Notes: generated from the sequence alone by a model not told the origin. A DNA stretch of 64,000 nucleotides from Paracoccaceae bacterium (GCA_017510335.1 JAFWNM010000013.1:270633-334632); one strand, 5' to 3'. Positions 16,537 to 24,802 are shown, counted from the first letter of the stretch. Translations and numbers: made by a program.

Positions 16537-17891
16537 CCCCGCGCCCCCTGTAGCTGGACAACCTTTGCAGGTTTACGCCCTGCCAAGAATTCGCCCCATG
16601 CCGCCATCATTGCGCGCCGCTTCTCTACCTGATCGGCGCGATTGTATGCCTGTGCAACTTTCGACCCAACTTTGTGGAACAACGCGACTTCGGCCAAGTC
16701 CCCGTCAAAATTGGTGCGCTCTGCAATCCATGTTCTAAACGTGCTGCGCAACCCATGCGGAACCGCCTGTTCCCCCGTCTTGGCGTCCACATAGCCCTTG
16801 CCGCCTGTTTTCTGATCGGCCTCATGGATAACGCGCATCATCTTGCCCAAGGTGGCGTCAGACAACGCGCCGCCCTTTGGTGCCCAGAATACAAGGTCGG
16901 AACCGTCCAGCCTTGGCAAGGCTTCCAGCAGGGCAAGCATGGGTTCTGTCAGGGGAATACGCCGTGCGGTTTCTTTGTCAGGTATCTTTGACGCTTGCCG
17001 CCCCGGCTGGATTGTCCAGACCTTTGCGGCCACGTCGATTTCGCCCCAAGTCGCAAAACGGATCGCGCCGGATCGGGTCGCGGTCATTGCCTGAAACGCC
17101 AACGCCTGCGCGCCCATGCCATCGCGCGTCTGTAGCGCCTGCCACCAGCGCGACACGTCATCAAGCTGCAACGCGGGGTAATTCTCGCCCCCTGCCACCT
17201 TGGACGGTGCAGGCAATACCATGTCCAGATTGCCACGCCAGCGCGCGGGATTGTCGCCTGTGCGGTAGCCCTGCACGGTGGCCCATGCCAGCACCTTTTC
17301 GACACGTTCCCGAACCTTTACGCCCGTGACGTTCTTTTCATCCCAAAGCGGGGTCAGAACGCGCAGCACGTCCTGCAATCCAATGTCCTGCACGGCCATC
17401 TTGCCCAGATCGGGCAAAGCATAAAGTTCAACCGTGCGCTGCCATTGTTCGCGGTATTTGTCTGTGCTGAATTCCTTGATCTTCTGCGCCGCGAATTTTT
17501 GCCACGCTTCTGCAAAGGTCATCCCCCTGCGCTGCGCCGCAATAAGCGCCGCCTGTGTGGCCTTTCTCTCTGCTATGGGGTCAACGCCCCGCAACAGCAT
17601 GTCCTTGGCCTCTCTGGCCCTGTCACGCGCTGCGCCAAGCAAAACATCGGGATAAGCCCCCAAGCCAATTTCGCGTTTCTTGCGCCCGCGCTGGATCGTG
17701 CCATCTGATAAGCGTGATTCGGTCCAGTCGCCGTATCGGGTGCGCAACACCCAAGACTTAGCCCCGCTAGGCCATATCTGGATATGCAGGCCCGACACGC
17801 CCCCCACGGCCACTTTGACAGGCTTTTCGCCGCCGGGGTGCTTTAGGTTCTTGATCTGCGCCGGGGTAAGTTCTTTTGCTCTCGGTGGCAT
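16533..17891 (-). CDS. int: P4-type tyrosine recombinase (integrase)
   Basis: A 452-aa integrase. The N-terminal DUF4102-type arm-binding domain (GLHIQIWPSGAKSWVLRTRYG, residues 34-54) is followed by a SAM-like domain and the catalytic domain. Catalytic residues are R273 (in ATRSGA), H379 and R382 (PHGLRSTFRTW), H406 (ALFHK) and the nucleophile Y416 (QAYNRAD). All are present, so it should be active. The gene lies 145 bp from attR and faces inward. P4-type integrases commonly use tRNA 3' ends, matching the repeat in tRNA-Tyr. Confidence 0.95.
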   Translation of the reverse strand: MPPRAKELTPAQIKNLKHPGGEKPVKVAVGGVSGLHIQIWPSGAKSWVLRTRYGDWTESRLSDGTIQRGRKKREIGLGAYPDVLLGAARDRAREAKDMLLRGVDPIAERKATQAALIAAQRRGMTFAEAWQKFAAQKIKEFSTDKYREQWQRTVELYALPDLGKMAVQDIGLQDVLRVLTPLWDEKNVTGVKVRERVEKVLAWATVQGYRTGDNPARWRGNLDMVLPAPSKVAGGENYPALQLDDVSRWWQALQTRDGMGAQALAFQAMTATRSGAIRFATWGEIDVAAKVWTIQPGRQASKIPDKETARRIPLTEPMLALLEALPRLDGSDLVFWAPKGGALSDATLGKMMRVIHEADQKTGGKGYVDAKTGEQAVPHGLRSTFRTWIAERTNFDGDLAEVALFHKVGSKVAQAYNRADQVEKRRAMMAAWGEFLAGRKPAKVVQLQGARG

Positions 17892-17919
17892 ATCGGCCCG
17901 CCCTTCATTCTGCCCTTAG

Positions 17920-17937
17920 TTACGTTCTGTAACGTAA
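17920..17937. promoter_or_regulatory. Inverted repeat upstream of the integrase
   Basis: TTACGTT-CTGT-AACGTAA is a perfect 7-bp inverted repeat lying 29-46 bp upstream of the integrase ATG, inside the 145-bp gap to attR. It could be an operator for AlpA or integrase autoregulation, or an arm-type recombination site. I see no second close copy at the other end. Confidence 0.5.
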
Positions 17938-18035
17938 TGGCATGAAAGGCGATGAACAAGTGAAAACCACTATTTTCCAATAAAACAAGGCGCTGCGCAA
18001 CATGGCGCAACGCCCTGAAATGTCAGGTTGGGTCT

Positions 18036-18052
18036 AGGGTCGCCCACCATTT
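18036..18052 (+). repeat. attR: second copy of the 17-bp att core
   Basis: AGGGTCGCCCACCATTT, identical to 8259-8275 in tRNA-Tyr. The sequence before it (GGTTGGGTCT) only loosely resembles the tRNA T-arm, so this is the displaced remnant of the original tRNA 3' end rather than a second tRNA. Confidence 0.9.
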
Positions 18053-18072
18053 CCCCATGCAAACCAACCGGC

Positions 18073-18098
18073 AACGCGCGTTACACCGCGCGTTTTTT
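18073..18098 (+). terminator. Intrinsic terminator, probably the original one of tRNA-Tyr
   Basis: AACGCGCG-TTACAC-CGCGCGTT is a perfect 8-bp stem followed by further T residues on the plus strand. It lies 21 bp past attR, while no comparable hairpin follows the tRNA at its present position. The simplest explanation is that it terminated tRNA-Tyr before the element inserted between them. Confidence 0.75.
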
Positions 18099-18259
18099 GC
18101 ATGTGCGGCCCTTTTCGTGCATGTTGACGGACAAACCGGCAAGGGTTGGGACCAACAAGGTTCCGCTTTTGGGGTGGATGCGACCGCATCCATTCGCGCG
18201 CATCGCAACATTATGGAACGCCATCCCAAATAGTCGCACAAAACGACACAATATTCTTA

Positions 18260-18288
18260 TTGATTCTGGATAATTGCCTTAATATCAG
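18260..18288 (+). promoter_or_regulatory. Possible promoter of the sulfate assimilation operon
   Basis: TTGATT (18260-18265), 17 bp, then TATCAG (18283-18288) forms a moderate sigma-70-like pair. It would start transcription a few bases before the hairpin at 18301-18326, giving a short leader to cysG. The surrounding 18240-18300 segment is AT-rich, as promoters in this GC-rich genome usually are. No recognisable regulator site was found. Confidence 0.4.
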
Positions 18289-18300
18289 AATCTTGTTCTA

Positions 18301-18326
18301 ACTCGCCCTAGAAACAAGAGGCGAGT
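18301..18326 (+). promoter_or_regulatory. Leader hairpin overlapping the cysG ribosome-binding site
   Basis: ACTCGCC (18301-18307) pairs perfectly with GGCGAGT (18320-18326), which ends one base before the cysG ATG and contains the only purine-rich ribosome-binding sequence (AGAGGCGAG). Folding would hide the site from ribosomes, so translation could be controlled. It matches no riboswitch I know. Confidence 0.5.
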
Positions 18327-18327
18327 C

Positions 18328-19716
18328 ATGCAGCATTTTCCTATCTTTCTTGATACCGCACAGGCCGATATCGCCGTTATCGGCAATGGAGAGGCGGCCC
18401 TTGCAAAGCTGCGCCTGTTGTTCAAGACGCAGGCGCGGATCACGGTGTTCGCCCCGACACCGGAACCCGACCTGGCGCAGGCCGTTCATGCACATGGCCA
18501 CAGCCTGATCCACCGCGCGCCGCAGGCGCAGGATCTGGCCGGTATGCGTCTGGTCTACAGCGCCACGGAAGATGACACGCTTGAAAGGGCGAATGCCGCG
18601 CTTGGGCGGTCTGTGGGGGCCTTGGTCAATATCGTGGACAATCTGGCAGGTAGTGATTTCATCACGCCCGCCATGGTGGACCGCGATCCCGTTGTGGTGG
18701 CCATTGGCACCGAAGGGGCGGCCCCGGTTCTGGCGCGTGCCATCAAGAAAGACATGGAAGACCGCCTGCCCGCAGGGTTGGGCAAGCTGGCGCAGGCAGG
18801 CAAGGCGTTTCGTCCCCATGCAGACGCGCTGCCCCGTGGCCGCGCCCGGCGCGATTTCTGGGCAGAATATTATCTGCAGGCCGGGCCGGACCTGATGGCG
18901 CACCCTGATGACCAAAGCCTGCAAAGCGCGTTATTTGCGCTGCGCGACAAGCACCTTGGGGTGAATGGCGCAACCGGGCGTGTCGACCTTGTGGGCGCTG
19001 GCCCCGGCGACCCGGAACTGATGACCCTGCGCGCGCGCCGCCTGCTGGACCGCGCCGACGTGGTCATTCATGACCGTCTGGTGACCCCGGCGGTTCTGGA
19101 ACTTGCGCGGCGCGAAGCGGTGTTCATTGCCGTGGGCAAGGAAGGGTTCGGCCCCTCTACCCCGCAAGCGCAGATCAACGCGCTGATGGTTGACCATGCC
19201 CGGCAGGGCGCGCATGTCGTGCGCCTGAAAGGGGGCGATGCCGCCATTTTTGCGCGCCTTGACGAAGAAACCGATGCGCTGGATGCAGCGGGTATTGACT
19301 GGGGCGTAACACCCGGCATTACAGCGGCCAGCGCCGCCGCTGCTGCAATCGGGCGCAGCCTGACACGGCGCGGGCGCAACACCGACCTGCATATCCTGAC
19401 TGCCCATGACAAGGATGGCATCGCTGATCTGGATTGGGCCGCACTGGCCCGCCCCGGCGCTGTTGCCGCCATCTATATGGGCAAACGCGCGGCCCGTGTC
19501 ATACAGGGGCGGTTGCTGATGCAGGGCGCTGATGCTGCCACGCCGGTAACATTGGTCGAGAATGCGTCGCATGCCGTCCAGACAGTGACGCCGTGCAGGT
19601 TGGACACGCTGGCGCAAACTGTGCAGGCGCTGCAAGGGCCAGTTGTCATGTTGCTGGGCCTGACACCTGCGCGCGCGGCCAATGTGCTGCCCGACCTGCT
19701 TGAAGCGAGGGCCTGA
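18328..19716 (+). CDS. cysG: Siroheme synthase (multifunctional CysG)
   Basis: A 462-aa fusion that makes siroheme from uroporphyrinogen III. The N-terminal third is the precorrin-2 dehydrogenase/ferrochelatase domain with the NAD site VIGNGEAALAKLRLL. From about residue 215 the SUMT methyltransferase domain follows, with LVGAGPGDPELMTLRA and later YMGKRAARVIQGRL. Siroheme is the cofactor of the sulfite reductase encoded downstream, so its place as first gene of the operon makes sense. Start at the ATG directly after the leader hairpin. Confidence 0.95.
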   Translation: MQHFPIFLDTAQADIAVIGNGEAALAKLRLLFKTQARITVFAPTPEPDLAQAVHAHGHSLIHRAPQAQDLAGMRLVYSATEDDTLERANAALGRSVGALVNIVDNLAGSDFITPAMVDRDPVVVAIGTEGAAPVLARAIKKDMEDRLPAGLGKLAQAGKAFRPHADALPRGRARRDFWAEYYLQAGPDLMAHPDDQSLQSALFALRDKHLGVNGATGRVDLVGAGPGDPELMTLRARRLLDRADVVIHDRLVTPAVLELARREAVFIAVGKEGFGPSTPQAQINALMVDHARQGAHVVRLKGGDAAIFARLDEETDALDAAGIDWGVTPGITAASAAAAAIGRSLTRRGRNTDLHILTAHDKDGIADLDWAALARPGAVAAIYMGKRAARVIQGRLLMQGADAATPVTLVENASHAVQTVTPCRLDTLAQTVQALQGPVVMLLGLTPARAANVLPDLLEARA

Positions 19717-19717
19717 C

Positions 19718-20017
19718 ATGACACAAAGCCAGCTTGTAAAAGTCATAACCGCCAATGCCTTGTTGGAAGGCGATGTTGTCTGGCTGGACGCCAATGGCGG
19801 CTGGACGCGGGATTTGCAAACTGCAAAAGTGTTCAGTGACCCCGCACAGGCACAGGACGCGCTGCACCACGCTAGCCAGCGCCATGATCAGGTTGTGGGG
19901 TGTTATCTGGCCGATATGCGCCTTGGCCCCGCCGGCATTGAGCCTGCGCATTTCCGAGAGGACTTCCGCCGTCGTGGCCCGTCCAACTATGCCCATGGCA
20001 AGCAATCGCAAGGATAA
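19718..20017 (+). CDS. DUF2849 protein of the sulfite reduction operon
   Basis: A 99-aa protein starting MTQSQLVKVITANALLEGDV at 19718, which directly follows the cysG stop. The pattern of short strands ending DFRRRGPSNYAHGKQ is typical of DUF2849. Genes of this family recur between cysG and the sulfite/nitrite reductase in Rhodobacterales and Rhizobiales, so an accessory role in siroheme or sulfite reductase assembly is likely but unproven. It lies 1 bp after cysG and 5 bp before the reductase gene. Confidence 0.85.
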   Translation: MTQSQLVKVITANALLEGDVVWLDANGGWTRDLQTAKVFSDPAQAQDALHHASQRHDQVVGCYLADMRLGPAGIEPAHFREDFRRRGPSNYAHGKQSQG

Positions 20018-20022
20018 GCATC

Positions 20023-21690
20023 ATGTATCAGTATGATGAATTCGACCGCGCCTTCATTACCGAACGCAACCGCCAGTTCCGCGAACAGGTGGACCGCCGC
20101 ATCGATGGCAGCCTGACAGAAGAAGAATTCCGCCCCCTGCGGCTGATGAACGGCCTGTATCTGCAACTGCACGCCTATATGCTGCGGGTGGCTATCCCCT
20201 ATGGCACGCTGAATTCTGCGCAGCTGCGCCAGCTTGCTATGATCGCCACACGCTGGGACAAGGGCTATGGCCATTTCACCACGCGCCAGAACATACAGTA
20301 TAACTGGCCGCGCCTGAACGATGTGCCCGATATTCTGGACGCACTGGCGCAAGTGGGGCTGCATGCCATCCAGACATCGGGCAACACCATCCGCAATGTC
20401 ACATCCGACCAGTTCGCCGCCGCCGCCGCGGACGAGATTGAGGACCCCCGCCCCTATGCCGAACTGATCCGGCAATGGTCCACGGACCACCCCGAATTCC
20501 AGTTCCTGCCCCGCAAGTTCAAGATCGCCATCACCGGCAGCCCCAATGACCGCACTGTAACCAAGGCGCATGATATCGGCCTGCGCATGCTGCAGCGCGA
20601 CGGCCAGACCGGGTTCGAGGTGATTGTGGGTGGCGGGCTTGGGCGCACACCGATGATTGGCAAGGTGATCCGCGATTTCCTGCCCGTGGCGGATTTGCTG
20701 CCATATCTGGAAGCGATTGTCGGCACCTATAACCTGCTGGGGCGGCGCGACAACAAATACAAGGCCCGCATCAAGATTACCGTGCATGAAAACCGGCTGG
20801 AGAATGTGCGCGATATGGTGGAAGCGCAGTTTGCCAAAATCGCCCCGCAATTCGATGGGGACGCGACTGCCCAGCATCTGGCACAGTTGAAACGCCAGTT
20901 CGCCGCGCCAGACCTGCCCCCCCGCGATGATGCCCCCTACCACGCTGCGCGCGGGAGTGACGCGGTGTTTCGCGCATGGTCTGATACAAACCTGCACCCG
21001 CACCGCGTGGCAGGCTACAGCATTGTCACCATCAGCCTGAAGCCCCATGGCGGCACACCGGGCGACGCCACAGATGCGCAGATGCAGCTGATTGCCGATC
21101 TGGCCGACCACTACGCGCAAGGCGAAATCCGCGTCAGCCATGAACAGAACCTTGTTCTGCCCCATGTCGCCCTTGCCGACCTGCCCGCACTGCACAGGGC
21201 ACTGCGCCGCGCAGGGCTTGCCACTGCAAATGTCGGGCTGGCGTCTGATATCATCGCCTGCCCGGGCATGGATTACTGTGCCCTTGCCACAGCGCGGTCC
21301 ATTCCCGTGGCGCAGGAAATCGCGCAGCACCTTGATGCACTGAAGCTGGAACATGACATTGGCCCGCTGAAGATCAAGATTTCGGGCTGCATTAATGCAT
21401 GCGGGCACCACCATGTCGGCCATATCGGCATTCTGGGGCTGGACCGCGCAGGGGTTGAAAACTACCAGATCACTCTTGGCGGGGACGGCACCGAAGACGC
21501 CGTCATTGGCACGCGCACGGGACCGGGGTTTGCCTATGACCAGATCGTGCCCGCGATTGAACGGATTTTGCGCGCCTATCTGGCCCTGCGCCACGACCGC
21601 GCGGAAACCTTTTTGCAGGCGTATCGTAGGTTGGGCGCAGCCCCGTTCAAAGACGCGCTTTATCATGCGGAGCAGGTCGATGCCGCATGA
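20023..21690 (+). CDS. cysI: Assimilatory sulfite reductase (siroheme/4Fe-4S, CysI/NirA type)
   Basis: A 555-aa siroheme enzyme that reduces sulfite to sulfide. The four cysteines that hold the coupled 4Fe-4S cluster and siroheme are visible as CPGMDYC (C-x5-C) and SGCINACGHHHVGH (C-x3-C). Two ferredoxin-like half domains are present, as in all family members. Nitrite reductases share this fold; the cysG and cysH neighbours identify sulfite as the substrate. The electron donor is probably ferredoxin, since no CysJ flavoprotein gene is nearby. Overlaps cysH by 11 bp. Confidence 0.93.
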   Translation: MYQYDEFDRAFITERNRQFREQVDRRIDGSLTEEEFRPLRLMNGLYLQLHAYMLRVAIPYGTLNSAQLRQLAMIATRWDKGYGHFTTRQNIQYNWPRLNDVPDILDALAQVGLHAIQTSGNTIRNVTSDQFAAAAADEIEDPRPYAELIRQWSTDHPEFQFLPRKFKIAITGSPNDRTVTKAHDIGLRMLQRDGQTGFEVIVGGGLGRTPMIGKVIRDFLPVADLLPYLEAIVGTYNLLGRRDNKYKARIKITVHENRLENVRDMVEAQFAKIAPQFDGDATAQHLAQLKRQFAAPDLPPRDDAPYHAARGSDAVFRAWSDTNLHPHRVAGYSIVTISLKPHGGTPGDATDAQMQLIADLADHYAQGEIRVSHEQNLVLPHVALADLPALHRALRRAGLATANVGLASDIIACPGMDYCALATARSIPVAQEIAQHLDALKLEHDIGPLKIKISGCINACGHHHVGHIGILGLDRAGVENYQITLGGDGTEDAVIGTRTGPGFAYDQIVPAIERILRAYLALRHDRAETFLQAYRRLGAAPFKDALYHAEQVDAA

Positions 21691-22384
21691 CCTGACCGCG
21701 CTGAACACACGGTTTGAACACAGCGCCGAAGCGGGGTTGCGCTTTGGCCTGTCAGGGGCGCTGGGGCGCGTGGCGCTGGTGTCCAGTTTCGGGGCGGAAT
21801 CGGCGGTGTTGCTGCATATGGTGTCGCAAATTGCGCCGGACACCCCGGTTCTGTTCATCGATTCCCTGATGCTGTTTCCCGAAACACTGGCCTATCAGCA
21901 GGACCTTGCGGCGCGGCTGAATTTGCGTGACTTGCGCATCATCACGGCGGACCGCGCGGACCTGTTCCAGCGCGACCCCGACAATCTGCTGCACCGCGCG
22001 GACCCTGATGCATGCTGCGCCTTGCGCAAATCCCGGCCACTGGAACAGGCCCTGCAGGGGTTTGATGGCTGGATCACGGGACGCAAGCAGTTTCAGGCGG
22101 CAACCCGCACCCATTTGCAGATGTTTGAACGCGATGACACGCATCTGAAACTCAATCCGCTTGCGGCATGGGACCGGACCGATCTGGCGGCCTATATGGA
22201 CCGCTTCGACCTGCCGCGTCATCCGCTGGTGGCGCAGGGCTATCTGTCCATCGGCTGTGCGCCGTGCACAGCCCCCGTGGCCACAGGCGAAGACCCGCGT
22301 GCCGGGCGCTGGCGCGGACAGGACAAGGTAGAATGCGGAATTCATATCGCAAATGGGCGCGTTGTAAGAAGGCAGGCATCATGA
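21680..22384 (+). CDS. cysH: APS/PAPS reductase (CysH)
   Basis: A 234-aa reductase that produces sulfite from adenylylsulfate. The PP-loop begins VSSFGAESAVLLHM, and the C-terminal tail ECGIH carries the catalytic cysteine. Cys pairs at CCALRK and GCAPCTAP indicate the 4Fe-4S type, hence APS rather than PAPS as the usual substrate. The ATG at 21680 (MPHDLTALN) lies inside the end of the sulfite reductase gene and gives the normal length; an upstream open frame is only the shadow of that gene. Confidence 0.94.
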   Translation: MPHDLTALNTRFEHSAEAGLRFGLSGALGRVALVSSFGAESAVLLHMVSQIAPDTPVLFIDSLMLFPETLAYQQDLAARLNLRDLRIITADRADLFQRDPDNLLHRADPDACCALRKSRPLEQALQGFDGWITGRKQFQAATRTHLQMFERDDTHLKLNPLAAWDRTDLAAYMDRFDLPRHPLVAQGYLSIGCAPCTAPVATGEDPRAGRWRGQDKVECGIHIANGRVVRRQAS

Positions 22385-22758
22385 CAGTCATTGTTACCGA
22401 TACCGGGTTTGACCCCGAAACATTCAACGGTCCATGGACGGACCTGCCATCGGATGCAGATGACACCGCATTGCGCGATGCCGTGGCACAGCGCCAGCCA
22501 GTCCGCATCCACTTTCCCGCCTTCAGTGACGGGCGCGGGTTCACCCTTGCAGCGCGGTTGCGGCGCATGGGGTTTACAGGGCGGTTGCGCGCGCAAGGGC
22601 ATGTGATCGCGGACCAATACGCCATGGCCCGCCGTTCCGGTTTTGACGAGGTGGAAATCAGCGCCGATCTGGCCGCGCGCCAGCCAGAGGCGCAATGGCT
22701 TTCGCGGGCAAACTGGCGAGCGCATGATTATCGCAGCGCGCTGCGCCGCACCGGCTGA
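22381..22758 (+). CDS. DUF934 protein of the sulfate assimilation operon
   Basis: A 125-aa protein overlapping cysH by 4 bp (ATGA). The sequence GRGFTLAARLRRMGFTGRLRAQGHVIADQYAMARRSGFDEVEI is the diagnostic core of DUF934, a family that nearly always sits beside cysH or sulfite reductase genes and is often annotated as an oxidoreductase accessory protein. Its biochemical role is not established. It is the last gene of the operon and is followed by a terminator. Confidence 0.9.
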   Translation: MTVIVTDTGFDPETFNGPWTDLPSDADDTALRDAVAQRQPVRIHFPAFSDGRGFTLAARLRRMGFTGRLRAQGHVIADQYAMARRSGFDEVEISADLAARQPEAQWLSRANWRAHDYRSALRRTG

Positions 22759-22781
22759 GCGACACCCGCCGGTAGATACAA

Positions 22782-22811
22782 AAAAGGCCCCGAATTTCTT
22801 CGGGGCCTTTT
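22782..22811. terminator. Bidirectional terminator between cys operon and rpsA
   Basis: AAAAGGCCCCG pairs with CGGGGCCTTTT around an 8-nt loop, with A-rich and T-rich flanks on both sides. It can end the sulfate operon on the plus strand and rpsA on the minus strand. Confidence 0.92.
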
Positions 22812-22838
22812 CAATTCGATTGTCGATACCGACCGGAC

Positions 22839-24518
22839 TTAGCTGCGGTCTTTCAGGGCTGCGCCCAGAATGTCGCCCAGCGATGCGCCAGCATCAGAAG
22901 ACCCGTATTGTTCCACGGCTTCTTTTTCTTCCGCAATCTCGCGGGCTTTGATCGACAGACCAATGCGGCGGGTCTTGCTGTCCACAGACGTGACGCGCGC
23001 ATCAACCTTGTCGCCGACCTGGAAGCGCTCGGGGCGCTGGTCTGCACGCTCAAGGGCCAGATCCGACCGCCGGATGAAGGATTTCATGTTGTTGAATTCA
23101 ACTTCAATCCCGCCTTCTTCGATGGCGCTGACAGTGCAGGTCAGGATCGAGCCGCGTTTCACACCTTCGACCGCATCAGTGAAGCTGTCGTTTTCCATTG
23201 CCTTGATGGACAGGGAGATGCGCTCTTTCTCGACATCGACATCTGCCACAACGGCCTGAACCGTGTCGCCTTTGCGGAAGTCCTGAATGGCTTCTTCGCC
23301 ACGCTGGTCCCAGCTGATGTCGGACAGGTGAACCATGCCGTCGATATCGCCTTCCAGACCAACAAACAGACCGAATTCGGTGATATTCTTGATTTCACCT
23401 TCAATCTGGGTGCCGGCAGGATGGGTTTCGGCAAACACTTCCCACGGGTTGCGCAAGGTTTGCTTCAGGCCCAGCGACACGCGGCGCTTGTCACCGTCGA
23501 TTTCCAGAACCATGACATCGACTTCCTGGCTGGTCGAAACGATCTTGCCGGGATGCACGTTCTTCTTGGTCCAGGACATTTCGGAAACGTGAACCAGACC
23601 TTCAACACCGGCTTCCAGCTCAACAAATGCGCCGTAATCGGTAATGTTGGTCACGCGGCCCTGATGCACGGAACCCAGCGGGTATTTCGCGCCAACCGAA
23701 TCCCATGGATCGGCTTGCAGCTGCTTGATACCAAGGCTGATGCGGTGGGTGTCCTTGTTGATCTTGATGACCTGCACCTTGATCGTTTCACCAATGGTGA
23801 CAACTTCGGACGGGTGGTTGACGCGGCGCCATGCCATGTCGGTGACGTGCAGCAGGCCATCAACGCCGCCCAGATCAACAAACGCACCGTATTCGGTGAT
23901 GTTCTTGACCACACCATCTGCGATCTGGCCTTCGGCCAGTTTGGCGATGACTTCGGCGCGCTGCTCGGCGCGGCTTTCTTCCAGAATGGCACGACGCGAC
24001 ACAACGATATTGCCACGGCGACGGTCCATTTTCAGAATCTGGAATGGCTGCTTCAGGCCCATCAGCGGGCCAGCATCGCGCACGGGGCGCACATCGACCT
24101 GGCTGCCGGGCAGGAACGCCACAGCACCGCCCAGATCGACAGTGAAGCCCCCCTTGACGCGGCCAAAGATCGCGCCTTCGACGCGGTCCTGGTCGGCATA
24201 GGCTTTTTCCAGACGGTCCCAGGCCGCTTCGCGGCGGGCCTTTTCGCGGCTGATGACGGCTTCACCGCGGGCGTTTTCGACACGCTCAAGGTAAACCTCG
24301 ACATCATCGCCAACAGCCACTTGCGGGGCTTCGCCGGGGCTTGCAAATTCTTTCAGTTCGACGCGGCCTTCCATCTTGTAGCCTACGTCGATAATGGCCT
24401 GACCTGCCTCGATGGCGATCACACGGCCAGTGACAACACTGCCTTCGGCAGGGGTGTCCATTTCGAGGCTTTCAGCGAGCATTGCCTCGAATTCTTCCAT
24501 GGTTGCTTTAGCGCACAT
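22839..24518 (-). CDS. rpsA: 30S ribosomal protein S1
   Basis: A 559-aa ribosomal protein with six consecutive S1 (OB-fold) repeats that recruits mRNA to the 30S subunit. The repeat hallmarks GxVxxITxYGAFVxLxG(V)xGLxHVSxxxW are visible several times (for example NITDYGAFVELEAGVEGLVHVSEMSW). The N-terminus ATMEEFEAMLAESLEMDTPAEGSV is typical of alphaproteobacterial S1. Start at 24518 (MCAKATMEEF). It is a stand-alone gene with about 280 bp of upstream noncoding DNA and a terminator downstream. Confidence 0.97.
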   Translation of the reverse strand: MCAKATMEEFEAMLAESLEMDTPAEGSVVTGRVIAIEAGQAIIDVGYKMEGRVELKEFASPGEAPQVAVGDDVEVYLERVENARGEAVISREKARREAAWDRLEKAYADQDRVEGAIFGRVKGGFTVDLGGAVAFLPGSQVDVRPVRDAGPLMGLKQPFQILKMDRRRGNIVVSRRAILEESRAEQRAEVIAKLAEGQIADGVVKNITEYGAFVDLGGVDGLLHVTDMAWRRVNHPSEVVTIGETIKVQVIKINKDTHRISLGIKQLQADPWDSVGAKYPLGSVHQGRVTNITDYGAFVELEAGVEGLVHVSEMSWTKKNVHPGKIVSTSQEVDVMVLEIDGDKRRVSLGLKQTLRNPWEVFAETHPAGTQIEGEIKNITEFGLFVGLEGDIDGMVHLSDISWDQRGEEAIQDFRKGDTVQAVVADVDVEKERISLSIKAMENDSFTDAVEGVKRGSILTCTVSAIEEGGIEVEFNNMKSFIRRSDLALERADQRPERFQVGDKVDARVTSVDSKTRRIGLSIKAREIAEEKEAVEQYGSSDAGASLGDILGAALKDRS

Positions 24519-24747
24519 TCAGATATGGTTCCTTTTTCATCATGTTTCTGGCCTGACGGTTGACTCCGCCGGTCTTTGGACTGGGATCACGAAGACCACA
24601 CCAAGGCTGCTTCTGAACACGCAACAAACACAAAGGGTCGCGGCTTGCGCCCGACCCTGCCTGTTCAGAATGTGACCTTCGGTCTTCTTGATTGCGGGTT
24701 TCCTAGCGCCAGCATCGCGTTTACGCAAGCGCGGAATGCCCCCCGAA

Positions 24748-24777
24748 GGCAAAACAAGTGGCGTTTTGCCGCTTTTT
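24748..24777 (+). terminator. Hairpin between rpsA leader and rlmJ
   Basis: GGCAAAAC-N7-GTTTTGCC followed by GCTTTTT on the plus strand. It lies about 25 bp after the rlmJ stop. The T-run favours plus-strand use although no plus gene leads into it; it may also end rlmJ transcripts before the rpsA promoter region. The rest of 24519-24802 shows nothing that I can call. Confidence 0.45.
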
Positions 24778-24802
24778 CAACGACTCTGCGGTGCGAATTC
24801 CG

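Larger units (their letters stand above)
8259..18052. mobile_element. Integrated phage-satellite-like element in tRNA-Tyr
   Basis: A 9.8-kb element flanked by direct repeats of AGGGTCGCCCACCATTT, one copy in the tRNA-Tyr 3' end. All confidently called genes are on the minus strand. From the integrase end: tyrosine recombinase, unknown protein, AlpA-like HTH, small protein, primase-helicase, iteron array, then an overlapping operon of small-terminase-like protein, three micro-proteins, large terminase, repeat-motif protein, helical protein, a small protein and a lipoprotein. No portal, capsid or tail genes exist. Size, integration mode and content fit a phage satellite. A decayed prophage is the main alternative, but the compact overlapping reading frames argue against decay. 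Confidence 0.85.

Noticed and set aside
8259-18052. Complete prophage or gene transfer agent cluster
   Set aside because: No portal, capsid, protease, tail or lysis genes, and the GTA cluster does not carry an integrase or iteron origin.
8259-18052. Integrative conjugative element or plasmid
   Set aside because: No relaxase, type IV secretion or partition genes; the terminase points to packaging instead.
18028-18327. Gene in the gap between attR and cysG
   Set aside because: Frames on either strand are short, overlap the att site or terminator, and show no start signal.
19987-21858. Long open frame of about 620 codons opposite to the sulfite reductase gene
   Set aside because: It mirrors the codon structure of the plus-strand gene in GC-rich DNA, has no recognisable domain or ribosome-binding site, and the sense gene is a certain match.
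22908-24563. Long open frame opposite to rpsA
   Set aside because: Follows the six repeats of S1 in mirror image and has no independent start signal.
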